Assembly (NCBI RefSeq): GCF_029478095.1
Contig: NZ_JAKOAV010000017.1
Location: 1 to 64,000 of the forward strand
Reading direction: 5' to 3'
Length of the DNA: 64,000 nucleotides
Source of the DNA: Pelotomaculum isophthalicicum JI
GTDB lineage: Bacteria; Bacillota; Desulfotomaculia; Desulfotomaculales; Pelotomaculaceae
The notes under the pieces were generated by a model that was not told the origin of the DNA, did no database searches, and saw nothing but the letters and a program-made list of their open reading frames with translations. This document shows, in pieces, positions 27,194 through 36,581 of this stretch (positions are counted from its first letter, which is position 1; each line of letters begins with the position of its first letter). The position numbers and the translations under genes were made by a program.

Positions 27194-28300
27194 CTACAGG
27201 TTGATTGCAAATTTTATCATATCCGCAATGTAATCTTGCAACTCATTCTCCATATCCGGCCAAATGGGCAGGCTGAGCACTTCGGCGGCAGCTTGCTCCA
27301 CTTTGCTTAAAATAAGGCGATTCCCCCGATAAACCGGTAGCTTGTGCAAAGGCACCGGGTAATGAACTCTTGTTTCAATACCCTGCCCCGCGAGATATTT
27401 TTGCACGCTGTCACGTTTTCCGTCTGATATCCTTACAGTATACTGGTGATATACATGTTTTGCGCAAGGCGCTTCATATGGAGTTGTTATTCCAGGAATA
27501 TCGTCAAGTAAATCGTTATACCGCCTGGCAACCTGCCTGCGTTTTTCGTTCGATCTTTCGAGCTCAGGCAGCTTTACCCGCAAAACAGCCGCTTGGATTT
27601 CATCCAAACGCGAATTATAGCCGATCACTTCGTGGTAATATCTTTTTGTTGAACCATGTGCCCGCAGCATTCTGGCTGTTTCAGCCATATGGTCGTCATT
27701 GGTTGCGATAAGGCCGCCATCTCCGAACGCGCCAAGAACTTTAGAGGGGAAAAACGAGTAACACCCGGCATTACCGGCAGCGCCCAATTTTTTACCTTTA
27801 AATTCCGCGCCGAAGGCTTGGGCCACGTCTTCTACAACAACTAGTCGGTATTTTTCCGCCTGCGCGAGAATTGTCTTCATATCCGCGGCATGACCGTACA
27901 AATGCACCGGCAGGACCGCCTTGGTGCGTGTTGTGACAGCGTTTTCTATTAAACCGGGATCAAGATTAAATGTTTTAGGATCAATATCAATAAAAACCGG
28001 AATGGCGCCCACCCGGCTAATCGACTCCGCAGTGGCAAAAAAAGTGAACGGAGTGGTGATTACCTCATCCCCCGGACCGATCCCCGCGGCGCGCAAACTA
28101 ATAACCAAAGCGTCGGTTCCCGAGTTAACCCCGACAGCATGTTTAACTCCCAGGTAATTAGCCGCTTCTTGCTCAAAAGCTTTAACATTAGGCCCCAAGA
28201 TAAACTGTCCGGAAAGAACAACCTCTTGGATGGCCTTATTTATTTTGTCCCACAGCAACTTAACTTCAGGCGAAAGGTCAAGCATTTGTATTTTTTTCAC
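27194..28300 (-). CDS. DegT/DnrJ/EryC1-family sugar aminotransferase
   Basis: About 368 residues of the PLP-dependent nucleotide-sugar aminotransferase family: VGVNSGTDALVISLRAAGIGPGDEV, VEDVAQAFGAEFKGKKLG, the PLP lysine in SFFPSKVLGAFGDGG, and YNSRLDEIQAAVLR. It would transaminate a keto-sugar for a surface glycan. GTG at 28300 gives the family-typical start MKKIQMLDL; an ATG at 28366, overlapping the glycosyltransferase gene, is the alternative. It is likely cotranscribed with the glycosyltransferase upstream. Confidence 0.82.
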   Translation of the reverse strand: MKKIQMLDLSPEVKLLWDKINKAIQEVVLSGQFILGPNVKAFEQEAANYLGVKHAVGVNSGTDALVISLRAAGIGPGDEVITTPFTFFATAESISRVGAIPVFIDIDPKTFNLDPGLIENAVTTRTKAVLPVHLYGHAADMKTILAQAEKYRLVVVEDVAQAFGAEFKGKKLGAAGNAGCYSFFPSKVLGAFGDGGLIATNDDHMAETARMLRAHGSTKRYYHEVIGYNSRLDEIQAAVLRVKLPELERSNEKRRQVARRYNDLLDDIPGITTPYEAPCAKHVYHQYTVRISDGKRDSVQKYLAGQGIETRVHYPVPLHKLPVYRGNRLILSKVEQAAAEVLSLPIWPDMENELQDYIADMIKFAINL

Positions 28301-28334
28301 TTGATAATCACCGGAATTAATTTTTAGCTCTGGT

Positions 28335-29486
28335 TCAAACTTCACATGCTCTTCTTTCAATAACATGGCTGTAACAATTTATTAATTTTGCCGTACAGTT
28401 GGCGGTGGATAGATTTTCGGCGTTATTCCTCGCGTTACGGCTCATTTTTTCGTAAAGATCATCGTTTTTAAGAAGAAGGGTTATTTTTTCAATAAATTGC
28501 AACGGTTCCAACTCCGTTAAAAACCCGTCGATTCCATCATCCACCATCTCAGAAACTCCAAAAGCGGCTACAGCTACCACCGGAAGCCCGGCGGCTTTGG
28601 CTTCGCCGATAACAATTCCCTGGGTTTCAGTAACTGAGGAAAACACAAAAATATCAGCCCCGGCGTAGCAATTCACCACATCGGAAGGTGGCAGAACCCC
28701 GGTGAATGTTACCTGTCCCGCAATCCCCAGCTCTTTTGCTTTATTTTTCAACTCCTCTTCCTCAGGGCCGCCCCCAACCAGCACAAGCCTGGTATTTTTC
28801 ATTTCCCGGTTAATTCTTGCGAAGCATTCCATTAGAAAATTGATATTTTTTTCTTGCCCCAACCTTCCCACGAATAAAAGTACTTTCTCACCCTCGGGTA
28901 AGCCGAACCGGCACCTCAGCCAGTCCCGATCGCCACTCTGATAATTCATCACTTTGATTCCGGTCGGCACTACGCGAATTGACGCTTTTACGCCTATTTC
29001 ATGCAAATACTTTTCAACTGCGGCTGTAGGGACAATAACAAGGTCGCAATGGTTGCAAAAGCCCCTGCTTATTCTCTGCGCCAAATCTTTCGTTAAAGAT
29101 TGCGCAAACGGTACGTAATGCACGTATTGATCATATAAAGTGTGAAAAGTAAAAACCAGTGGTATGCCCAGCCTTCTGGCATACCGGGCGCCGAGACGCC
29201 CTAACAGGAAAGGGGAGTGAACATGAATCAAATCAAGGTTAAGCTTCTTTATGGTAGGTCTTAATCTGATTGAAAAAGGCATCGCTAAAGTGAAGTCGCG
29301 GTTGGTCGGCGACGGTATTGACGAAAACCGGAACACCCTGTTTTCCTTGCGGCAGTCACGGTAACTGGGCGCAAAAATAAAAACTTCGTGCCCGTTGCTG
29401 GTCAGCTCTTCACTAAATGTTTGAATTGAACGGACTACTCCACTGGTATATGGTAGATAACTGTCGGTAAAAATACCGATTTTCAA
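28335..29486 (-). CDS. GT4-family glycosyltransferase
   Basis: 383 residues with a two-Rossmann GT-B fold. N-terminal Gly-rich KIGIFTDSYLPYTSGVVRSI, HVHSPFLLGRLG, then the donor-site segment VLLFVGRLGQEKNINFLME and the EX7E-type motif SSVTETQGIVIGEAKAAGLPVVA. Closest in pattern to diacylglycerol or phosphatidyl-inositol glucosyl/mannosyltransferases. TTG start after GGGAGG. The acceptor, lipid or glycan, is not certain. Confidence 0.82.
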   Translation of the reverse strand: MKIGIFTDSYLPYTSGVVRSIQTFSEELTSNGHEVFIFAPSYRDCRKENRVFRFSSIPSPTNRDFTLAMPFSIRLRPTIKKLNLDLIHVHSPFLLGRLGARYARRLGIPLVFTFHTLYDQYVHYVPFAQSLTKDLAQRISRGFCNHCDLVIVPTAAVEKYLHEIGVKASIRVVPTGIKVMNYQSGDRDWLRCRFGLPEGEKVLLFVGRLGQEKNINFLMECFARINREMKNTRLVLVGGGPEEEELKNKAKELGIAGQVTFTGVLPPSDVVNCYAGADIFVFSSVTETQGIVIGEAKAAGLPVVAVAAFGVSEMVDDGIDGFLTELEPLQFIEKITLLLKNDDLYEKMSRNARNNAENLSTANCTAKLINCYSHVIERRACEV

Positions 29487-29596
29487 TTGACCGGACCTCC
29501 CGGTAAAGAAGTTATGCGACTTTCGTCATTACAGTTATTATGAACAATATAACATGTAACATGCAAGATTCTAACACAATCCCCAGTAAATAGCAA

Positions 29597-29634
29597 GGGC
29601 ACCCGTTTGATTCCTTTCATAGTACGGTGTGCCC
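29597..29634 (-). terminator. Hairpin downstream of the radical SAM gene
   Basis: Arms GGGCAC and GTGCCC enclose a large loop; on the minus strand TTGCTATTT follows. It lies just after the radical SAM stop and may terminate that transcript. Confidence 0.45.
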
Positions 29635-29654
29635 GGCATACTTTTTATTTACCT

Positions 29655-30530
29655 CTACAAAGCTCGCATAAATTCAGGTCTGAGCAGCTCCGGATGCGCC
29701 AACGCTCTTTGGATGAGGGCAAGGAGCTTCTCCCTGTCCTGGTTTAGCACACCTTTCAGCGGCAGGTAATTTGAAGCGTGATTGCTCCTGAACACACAGT
29801 TGGTCAGTGTCATATTTTCCAACATAACTCTTAGCTCTTGAAGGGTTTGCTCAGGTGTAAGCAGTTTGAACTCGCCCTTTTTCACTTTTCTGTCCATAAA
29901 TGAATTTTCCGGAATCAACATGGTAAGCGCCGACAAATAAGCCGGGTTGATGGCGCTTGCGGCCTTGGCGGTTGCGATAGCGTGTTCTTCGGACAATTCC
30001 GGACCGCCCACCCCGATAATAACGGTAACTGACAGCGGCAACCCGGCTTCCTGGGCTTTACGGCCGCCGTCAATTATCTCGGCGACGGTCGATCCCTTGT
30101 GAATCATTTTAAGAATGCGGTCGTCGCCGCTTTCCAGGCCCAAGTAAGCGAGAGTGATACCCGCTTCACTCAGTTTCTTTAAATCCTCCGGCTTTTTGCT
30201 CAGAAAATCACTTGCCCTGGCGTAGATGCCCACTCTCTCCAGGTAAGGAAAGTCATGATACAGTTTCTCCAGTACTTTAAGAAGCAGTCCGGTTTCCGCC
30301 ACCATGGCGTTTCCATCAGCTAAAAAGACTCTGGTGATATTATGATAGTATACTTTAGCCGCGTTGATATCAGCTTCGATTTCTTCCCATGTTTTAACCC
30401 TGAATCTCTTGCCTTTGTACGATACACAGAAACTGCAAGCGTTATGTGAGCAGCCCAGGGTAACCTGGAAGATCAGGCTGGCGGCTTCGCTAGGTGGCCG
30501 GTAGACAGGCGGAACAAGATAATAACCCAT
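29655..30530 (-). CDS. Radical SAM protein with CX4CX2C cluster motif
   Basis: 291 residues. The iron-sulfur motif is GCSHNACSFC, with four residues between the first two cysteines rather than the classical three, as in one branch of COG1032-like proteins. Further SAM motifs: VFLADGNAM, GIYARASDF, YLGLESGDDRILKMIHKG (Elp3/MiaB-like) and VTVIIGVGG. No B12-binding domain. The substrate is unknown. Confidence 0.78.
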   Translation of the reverse strand: MGYYLVPPVYRPPSEAASLIFQVTLGCSHNACSFCVSYKGKRFRVKTWEEIEADINAAKVYYHNITRVFLADGNAMVAETGLLLKVLEKLYHDFPYLERVGIYARASDFLSKKPEDLKKLSEAGITLAYLGLESGDDRILKMIHKGSTVAEIIDGGRKAQEAGLPLSVTVIIGVGGPELSEEHAIATAKAASAINPAYLSALTMLIPENSFMDRKVKKGEFKLLTPEQTLQELRVMLENMTLTNCVFRSNHASNYLPLKGVLNQDREKLLALIQRALAHPELLRPEFMRAL

Positions 30531-30761
30531 CTTTTTACCCCTTTCTTAATTCCAAAATATAGCCCTTCTTAATACTAATATAACAAATATACATTATTGT
30601 TACTATTCCGGTATTCAAAATTCAGAGGGCATAATTCAGGAATAATTCAAGACTATAAATAGTTCTCTGATTCTGCCCTAAAAATAAACCTCAACCATTT
30701 CTTCCGTCTGATGGTGAAGCGAAGCTTCATGGCCGTCCGACTCCTGACTTCTGAGCAGTTA

Positions 30762-31865
30762 TCAATCTCCAAATGAGATGCCAATCTGCTTTGCCGCGCG
30801 AATCAAGTCACCATCCACAGGGACCAGGCGTTGTTCACCGACCGCGTCCGCCAGAGGCACCGATTCAATATTCGGGGTGCGCAGGCATACCATTTCTCCA
30901 AATTTGCCCGCCATAACCAGGTTGACAGCGCCGGTGCCGTAACGGGTTGCCAGGATGCGGTCAAAAGCCGTGGGGGTTCCTCCCCGCTGCAAGTGTCCCA
31001 ATACCGTGGTCCTTGATTCCATGCCGGTTTCTTCTTCTATCTGATAAGAAACAACATTGCCGATGCCTCCGAGGCGAACCGGGTCAAAGCTGTCCTCCAC
31101 CCTGCGCTGGACCACCATCTCACCCCCGACCGGCTTTGCCCCTTCCGCCACAACCACGATGCTGAACTTCTTCCCCTGTTCCTGCCTGTCAGTAATTTTC
31201 TTAATTACATTTTCCATTGAAAAAGGTATTTCCGGAATCAAAATAACGTCGGCTCCGCCCGCAAGGCCGGCTTCAAGCGCGATCCAACCGGCATAGCGTC
31301 CCATTACTTCCAATACGATAATCCGGTGATGTGATTCAGCGGTTGTATGCAACTTGTCAATTGCTTCGGTGGCTGTGTTTAAAGCTGTATCAAAACCGAA
31401 TGTCTGGTCGGTGGCAGATAAGTCGTTGTCTATGGTTTTAGGTACGCCAACTACCGGCAAGCCCTTTTCTTCAAAGAGTTCTTTGCCGATGCTGAGACTG
31501 CCGTCACCGCCAATAATGATCATCGCGTCGATGTTATGTATGTTAATATTTTCAACCACACGGTCCGACACATCTTTAAACACTTTTTGCCCGTTAATGA
31601 TCATCGGATAATGAAAAGGGTTGTCACGGTTGGTAGTACCCAGGATAGTACCTCCGCGGGGCAGAATACCGACTACATCCTTCTCGGTCAAATCACGCGC
31701 CCGGTTTTGGATCAGCCCGCCAAAACCATTTTCAAAACCGACCACAGTAAGCCGGTATTCTCTAATAGCGGTTTTAACCACTGCGCGAATTACAGCGTTA
31801 AGTCCCGGACAGTCACCACCGCCGGTCAGCACTCCGATCCGCCTGATTGTTTTATTTACCGCCAC
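30762..31865 (-). CDS. pfkA: 6-phosphofructokinase, group III
   Basis: About 367 residues. Motifs: GVLTGGGDCPGLNAVIR, IIGGDGSLSIGKEL, VGVPKTIDNDL and EVMGRYAGWIALEAG. The residue after GGD is Gly, as in ATP-using enzymes (Asp in PPi enzymes), but PKTIDND has the Lys typical of PPi-type and group III enzymes. ATP use is more likely. GTG at 31865 lies seven bases after GGAGGG; an ATG five codons earlier lies upstream of that site. It catalyses the committed step of glycolysis. Confidence 0.88.
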   Translation of the reverse strand: MAVNKTIRRIGVLTGGGDCPGLNAVIRAVVKTAIREYRLTVVGFENGFGGLIQNRARDLTEKDVVGILPRGGTILGTTNRDNPFHYPMIINGQKVFKDVSDRVVENINIHNIDAMIIIGGDGSLSIGKELFEEKGLPVVGVPKTIDNDLSATDQTFGFDTALNTATEAIDKLHTTAESHHRIIVLEVMGRYAGWIALEAGLAGGADVILIPEIPFSMENVIKKITDRQEQGKKFSIVVVAEGAKPVGGEMVVQRRVEDSFDPVRLGGIGNVVSYQIEEETGMESRTTVLGHLQRGGTPTAFDRILATRYGTGAVNLVMAGKFGEMVCLRTPNIESVPLADAVGEQRLVPVDGDLIRAAKQIGISFGD

Positions 31866-31909
31866 ATTTATTCCCTCCATTCATTGGCAAATATCATAAG
31901 TCTACGATA

Positions 31910-32677
31910 TCATTTTGAGGATATGAAATCAATGATATGTTTATTGACAATCCCCGGTTTCTCCAACATCAGCATATGGCCCGCCCCTTCAATCTCGACT
32001 AACCTGGCGCAGGGCAGTCCGCATTCCAGCAAACGGGCGTATTGCAATGGTGTAAGCAAGTCGCCGGTCCCGGTCATAATTAGCGCCGGCAATTGAATTT
32101 CTGATAGCCGGGAGGTTACGTCAAAATATTTACACGCGGAGAAGTCCCTAAACCATACCACCGGGCTGACGGAGTTAATTTCCCTTAAGGCAAGCTCTCT
32201 AAATTGTGGCAGAGCGTTTTTGCTGTAAACGAGATCAACCAACTCGTGATTGTGCCGCCCGTTTTTCAACATCTCTAGAATCGCGTTTATTGCACTAAAT
32301 TTAGCGCTGGTTGCGATTAAAATAACACCTGCCAACATTTCCGGGTGATTGAGGGAAAAGTCCAATACAACCGCTCCTCCCATGGAATGACCGGCCAGGT
32401 AAAAGCCGCCGTCGATCACCTTGGCGGCAAATTTGTTGAGAAACTCCCGGTAAGCTTTTATACTGTCACATGAAGTCCCCGCCGATTTCCCGTGACCTGG
32501 CAAGTCCGGCGCAATAACACGGAAGTTGCTTCCTAATCCAGTTAATTGTTTTGTCCAATAGCTGCCGTTGCCACCGGCTCCATGTACAAAAACGATTGTT
32601 TTACCCACACCGCCCGTTTTTTCCGGATTACGTTCATAATAAAAGTACTGAACGTTATCCAGTTCGCAGTAAGGCAT
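31910..32677 (-). CDS. Alpha/beta hydrolase
   Basis: About 255 residues. Oxyanion segment FVHGAGGNGSYW, nucleophile elbow GHSMGG, an Asp in MTGTGDLLTPLQ and His in GAGHMLMLEKP form the usual catalytic triad. It resembles the small esterase/lipase group; the substrate cannot be read. It lies 44 bases upstream of pfkA on the same strand and may be cotranscribed. Confidence 0.78.
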   Translation of the reverse strand: MPYCELDNVQYFYYERNPEKTGGVGKTIVFVHGAGGNGSYWTKQLTGLGSNFRVIAPDLPGHGKSAGTSCDSIKAYREFLNKFAAKVIDGGFYLAGHSMGGAVVLDFSLNHPEMLAGVILIATSAKFSAINAILEMLKNGRHNHELVDLVYSKNALPQFRELALREINSVSPVVWFRDFSACKYFDVTSRLSEIQLPALIMTGTGDLLTPLQYARLLECGLPCARLVEIEGAGHMLMLEKPGIVNKHIIDFISSK

Positions 32678-32700
32678 TTCATTCACCTACCAAAAATAAA

Positions 32701-32776
32701 AGCTATCGCTTAAGCCGATAGCGATCGGTAACTTATTATTTTTACGTTCATGGAAGGGGAGTTCCCTTCCATGAAC
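32701..32776 (-). terminator. Two stacked hairpins after the UPF0182 gene
   Basis: A perfect 13-base-pair hairpin (32746-32758 / 32764-32776) is followed on the minus strand by a second stem GCTATCG/CGATAGC and TTTTATTTTT near 32701. Together they form a strong end to the UPF0182 transcript. Confidence 0.75.
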
Positions 32777-32788
32777 ACGTTTTATTAT

Positions 32789-35533
32789 TTATTGACCGGT
32801 TTTATTCACTAAATCCGTCAAGGTCTGTTTCAATTTGGACAGCGATTCGCCATACCCGGACCAATCCCCTGATTTAAGCTTGTTTTGCGCCTCATCATAA
32901 AGCTGGTTGGCCTTTTGAGCAAGGTCAGCCACACTTGCAGGAGACAGAGGCTGAGCACTGGGTTCAGACAAAGCTGTTGGTTTCTGCGCGCCCCCGCTGG
33001 GACTGAATATTTTTTCCAATGCTCTATCCAAAGTTGGTTCCATCACCACCATATCGCCATGGGCTACGATCACCCGGCGCAATTCAGGCATCTTGCTTTG
33101 CTCAGCCTGCAGGTAAAGCGGTTCAACATAGAGCAAGGCGTCCTTAATCGGGATGACCAGCAGGTTGCCCCGGATCACCCTGGAGCCGCGTTGATCCCAT
33201 AGAGACAACTGTTGAGATATCGTTGTATCCTGATTAACCCTGGCTTCGATCTGCATTGGCCCATAAACCAGTTCCTGCTTGGGAAAACCGTACGCCAGCA
33301 GCTTTCCATAATCCGCACCATCAGACCTGGCCGCCAGCCAGGCAATCATGTTCTTCTTGTTCTGCGGTGTAAACGGCATTATTAGCACAAACTCCGGTTT
33401 GCTTTCACCGGGCAACTTGATAATCGTATAGTAAGGTTGCATTGCTTTCTCTTCGTTGCCGAAAAGTTCAGTCGGCAAATTCCATTTGTCTTCCTTATTG
33501 TAAAAAACCTGCGGATCTTCCATATGATACACGGCATACATATTCGCCTGAATATTGAAAAGGTCCGCGGGATAGCGTATATGCTGTTTAAGGTCGTCGG
33601 GCATTTCATCGAGCGATTTGAACAACCCGGGGAAAATCTTGCTGTAGGTTAAAACCACCGGGTCTCCCGGATCACTGATATAAAAAACAACATTGCCCGT
33701 ATAGGCGTCTATCACTACCTTCACAGCGTTACGAATATAGTTGTTGACTTTATTATATGGTTCGGAGTAAGGATACTTGTCCGTAGTGGTATAGGCGTCC
33801 CACATCCAATATAGTTTTCCTTCACTCAAAACCATATAAGGATCACTGTCATAATCAAGAAAGGGAGCAATTTTTTGCACTCTCTGTTTAATATTACGGT
33901 AGTATAGAATCCTGCTGTTGTTGTCGACATCGCTGGCAAGCAGCAATTTATAGTCCCCGAAAGAAAAAGCATACATGACCCGGCGCAGGAAACTCCCTAA
34001 ATTGACGCCGCCTCCGCCCTCATATGTCGAAAAGACATTATCATCACCGCTGGGGTAGTCAAATTCCAGGGTCTTGGTATTTACGATAACATAATTGTCG
34101 GTCAGTTCACCGTAATAGATTTCCGGCCGGGTGACTTTTAGGTCGGTTGTGGTTGCCGGCGGGATATCTTTCAATAAGAAAGCCGGCAAACCTTCCCCGG
34201 TAAGTTCATTTACAGGACTCATGGCGATACCGTAGCCATGGGTGTATTTAAGCCGCTGGTTCATCCAGGTCTTGGCCTGAGTAGGCAGGTGCTCCTGATT
34301 CAATTCCCTGGCCGCCAGCATAACTTGACGGTAACGGCCGTCCACCAGGTAGCGGTCAACGTCAATATCTTTAAATTGATAATAAAGTCTCATTTCCTGG
34401 AGCTGGCTGTAAGTCTGCTGGAGAGGCTCCCAGTCCCAGAGGCGGATGTTGCCGACTGTATCCTTGTTAGCCTGGATGTCTTCCAGCGACAATACTTTTC
34501 CGGCTGGAAAACTTCTTTTTTCAATAGCGTCAAGGTTATATGCCTTCCTGGTAAACTGGATGTTCCTCTCAAGGTACGGAGTCTCCATGGAAATTTCATT
34601 TGGCGTAACCATAAATCTTTGCACAAATATCGGATATATCCCGCCCAGCAATACTGAAGCAAGCAAGAGAAATCCGATGCTGTACACGATAAGTTTAAAC
34701 CGGCGCAAGAACAGGTTCACCAAAATAGCGAGAGCGCAAATAAGAGCGATATAGGTCAGCACCTTATAGGCAAATAGCGTGGTATGGATAGCGGTATAAC
34801 CAGGTCCCCATACGGCGCCGTGATGAGTGAACAGCAGGGCGTATTGATCAAGCTGGTATCCCACGGCTTTTAAAGAGAAGAAAAGGACGGCCAGAATAGA
34901 CAAATGATAACGGGCCGCCATAGACTGCAGGAGCTTGCCGGGCGCACCCTGGACGACGCTAACGAGAAAGTAGATTACGCACACCCAAAAAGCAATAATC
35001 AGGATGGTCCAGCTTGCCACGTTGTATAAAAACTGATAGAAAGGAAGCTGGAAGACGTAAAATCCGATATCACGCTGAAAAACTGGATCTAATCCGCCAA
35101 AAGAAGTCGGGTGAAGAAATTTTTGCAGGGTAACCCAGTCCCCCGCGACAGTAAAGCTGAACAAGAAAGCCATAATCAGGCTTAAGACCGTATAAGCGGC
35201 TAATAAATACCCTGGATTAAAAAACCTGCTTAAAGGTGACGCCTGAATTGTTACCAGATTGTCTTCCCTAAAAACCGCCGCTTTCTGCGAAGCCTTGATT
35301 AACGGACCGCGTGTCAGGAGGAGGTTAAGAAACAGCAGAATGAAAAAGGCGGCGCTGGCGGCAAAACGCAGGCCCAAATCCGAAACAATGATCGTCATAA
35401 ATACCCGCTGGTAGCTGAGAGATTGGAACCACAACCAGTCGGTGTAAAGTTGCGCGCTTTTTACGGATATTGCCAGCAAAATAAGGGTTAGTCCTAAAAA
35501 CGTGATAAAGGACCATCGCAATTTGTTATACAA
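32789..35533 (-). CDS. UPF0182 (COG1615) large membrane protein
   Basis: 914 residues. About seven transmembrane helices occupy the first 310 residues; the remaining 600 form a large extracellular domain with recognisable UPF0182 text (TPNEISMETPYLERNIQFTRKAYNLDAIE, WDWEPLQQTYSQLQEMRLYY, YYTIIKLPGE). The extreme C-terminus (AQKANQLYDEAQNKLKSGDW) is helical. The family is found in actinobacteria, cyanobacteria and clostridia and has no known function. Confidence 0.88.
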   Translation of the reverse strand: MYNKLRWSFITFLGLTLILLAISVKSAQLYTDWLWFQSLSYQRVFMTIIVSDLGLRFAASAAFFILLFLNLLLTRGPLIKASQKAAVFREDNLVTIQASPLSRFFNPGYLLAAYTVLSLIMAFLFSFTVAGDWVTLQKFLHPTSFGGLDPVFQRDIGFYVFQLPFYQFLYNVASWTILIIAFWVCVIYFLVSVVQGAPGKLLQSMAARYHLSILAVLFFSLKAVGYQLDQYALLFTHHGAVWGPGYTAIHTTLFAYKVLTYIALICALAILVNLFLRRFKLIVYSIGFLLLASVLLGGIYPIFVQRFMVTPNEISMETPYLERNIQFTRKAYNLDAIEKRSFPAGKVLSLEDIQANKDTVGNIRLWDWEPLQQTYSQLQEMRLYYQFKDIDVDRYLVDGRYRQVMLAARELNQEHLPTQAKTWMNQRLKYTHGYGIAMSPVNELTGEGLPAFLLKDIPPATTTDLKVTRPEIYYGELTDNYVIVNTKTLEFDYPSGDDNVFSTYEGGGGVNLGSFLRRVMYAFSFGDYKLLLASDVDNNSRILYYRNIKQRVQKIAPFLDYDSDPYMVLSEGKLYWMWDAYTTTDKYPYSEPYNKVNNYIRNAVKVVIDAYTGNVVFYISDPGDPVVLTYSKIFPGLFKSLDEMPDDLKQHIRYPADLFNIQANMYAVYHMEDPQVFYNKEDKWNLPTELFGNEEKAMQPYYTIIKLPGESKPEFVLIMPFTPQNKKNMIAWLAARSDGADYGKLLAYGFPKQELVYGPMQIEARVNQDTTISQQLSLWDQRGSRVIRGNLLVIPIKDALLYVEPLYLQAEQSKMPELRRVIVAHGDMVVMEPTLDRALEKIFSPSGGAQKPTALSEPSAQPLSPASVADLAQKANQLYDEAQNKLKSGDWSGYGESLSKLKQTLTDLVNKTGQ

Positions 35534-35574
35534 ACAATTAACCTCCTGTAAGCAATATTATCCATTAGAGTCAT

Positions 35575-35760
35575 TCACATCGGCTTGGGATTTTTCTGGC
35601 CTTTATCAGCTTCATTTTTCAGCTTGGCCTGGCACATTACACAAAATACGGATGACTTCTTTCTGATAATTTCATCATCGTCATCGTCGTCATCATATTT
35701 ATCAGCTATTACCACTTCTTCCTCGATCAATTTACCGCATAACATACAACGTGTTTTCAT
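35575..35760 (-). CDS. Small zinc-ribbon protein with a poly-Asp linker
   Basis: 61 residues: CMLCGKL, then seven consecutive Asp residues, then FCVMCQAKL and a basic tail. The paired CxxC knuckles would bind one zinc. ATG after GAGGTGTAGGGT. Function unknown; it may be cotranscribed upstream of UPF0182, 41 bases away. Confidence 0.65.
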   Translation of the reverse strand: MKTRCMLCGKLIEEEVVIADKYDDDDDDDEIIRKKSSVFCVMCQAKLKNEADKGQKNPKPM

Positions 35761-35906
35761 ACCCTACACCTCCGCATTTTAATTGAGCAACATTAAATAT
35801 TCGCTGTCGCCCTTCTTAAATCCTGCCCGTAATATAACGGAGTTCTATAGGATACGCAAAATGTTTTCTTTTTCCATAGTTTAACCCAATTAATAAAAAA
35901 TAGTTT

Positions 35907-36581
35907 TTATTTTAATTCATTGACAATAGCCACTCCGGCACTGGTGCCAATTCTGTCAGCCCCGGCCTCCAACATGGACAACGCTTTTGCCAGATCCCGG
36001 ATCCCTCCCGATGCTTTGACGCCAATCCGTGGCCCGACTGATTGTCTAAGCAATTTAATATCAGCAGCCAGAGCGCCTTCCTTGTTAAAACCAGTTGATG
36101 TTTTTACAAAATCGGCACCCGCTGCTACGGCAACCCGGCAAGCTCGAACTTTTTCCTCGTTTGTTAAAAGGCATGTTTCCAGAATTACCTTGACAACTGC
36201 CTCAGGTTTTTCAGACTTGGCCGCGCTAACCACACCAGTAAGATCTGCCTGAGTTTTTCCAAGCAACCCGCTTTTAAAAAACCCGATGTTCATTACAACA
36301 TCCACTTCTGAAGCGCCAGCTCTGACTGCCGCAGCCGCCTCAGCCGCTTTTACGGCCGGATCGCTCGCGCCCAGAGGAAAACCAATTACCGCGCAAATGC
36401 CGACCGGGGCATTTTCCAACTCCCGGTGCGCCAAATCAATGTAGCTTGGGTTAATGCATACCGACTTGAAACCGAAATCAACAGCCTCCCGGCAAAGGCC
36501 GACGATATCCTGACAAGTAGCTTCAGGTTTGAGAAGGGTGTGGTCGATCATCCCGGCCAGTACTGCTCGTGATATTTCCAT
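35907..36581 (-). CDS. deoC: Deoxyribose-phosphate aldolase
   Basis: 224 residues, full length. Motifs: IDHTLLKPEAT, VCINPSYI, EVDVVMNIG, the proton-relay region VKVILETCLL and the Schiff-base Lys in DFVKTSTGF; phosphate site VKASGGIRD. It splits deoxyribose 5-phosphate to acetaldehyde and glyceraldehyde 3-phosphate. ATG overlaps the ddl stop by one base, so the two are translated together although metabolically unrelated. Confidence 0.92.
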   Translation of the reverse strand: MEISRAVLAGMIDHTLLKPEATCQDIVGLCREAVDFGFKSVCINPSYIDLAHRELENAPVGICAVIGFPLGASDPAVKAAEAAAAVRAGASEVDVVMNIGFFKSGLLGKTQADLTGVVSAAKSEKPEAVVKVILETCLLTNEEKVRACRVAVAAGADFVKTSTGFNKEGALAADIKLLRQSVGPRIGVKASGGIRDLAKALSMLEAGADRIGTSAGVAIVNELK

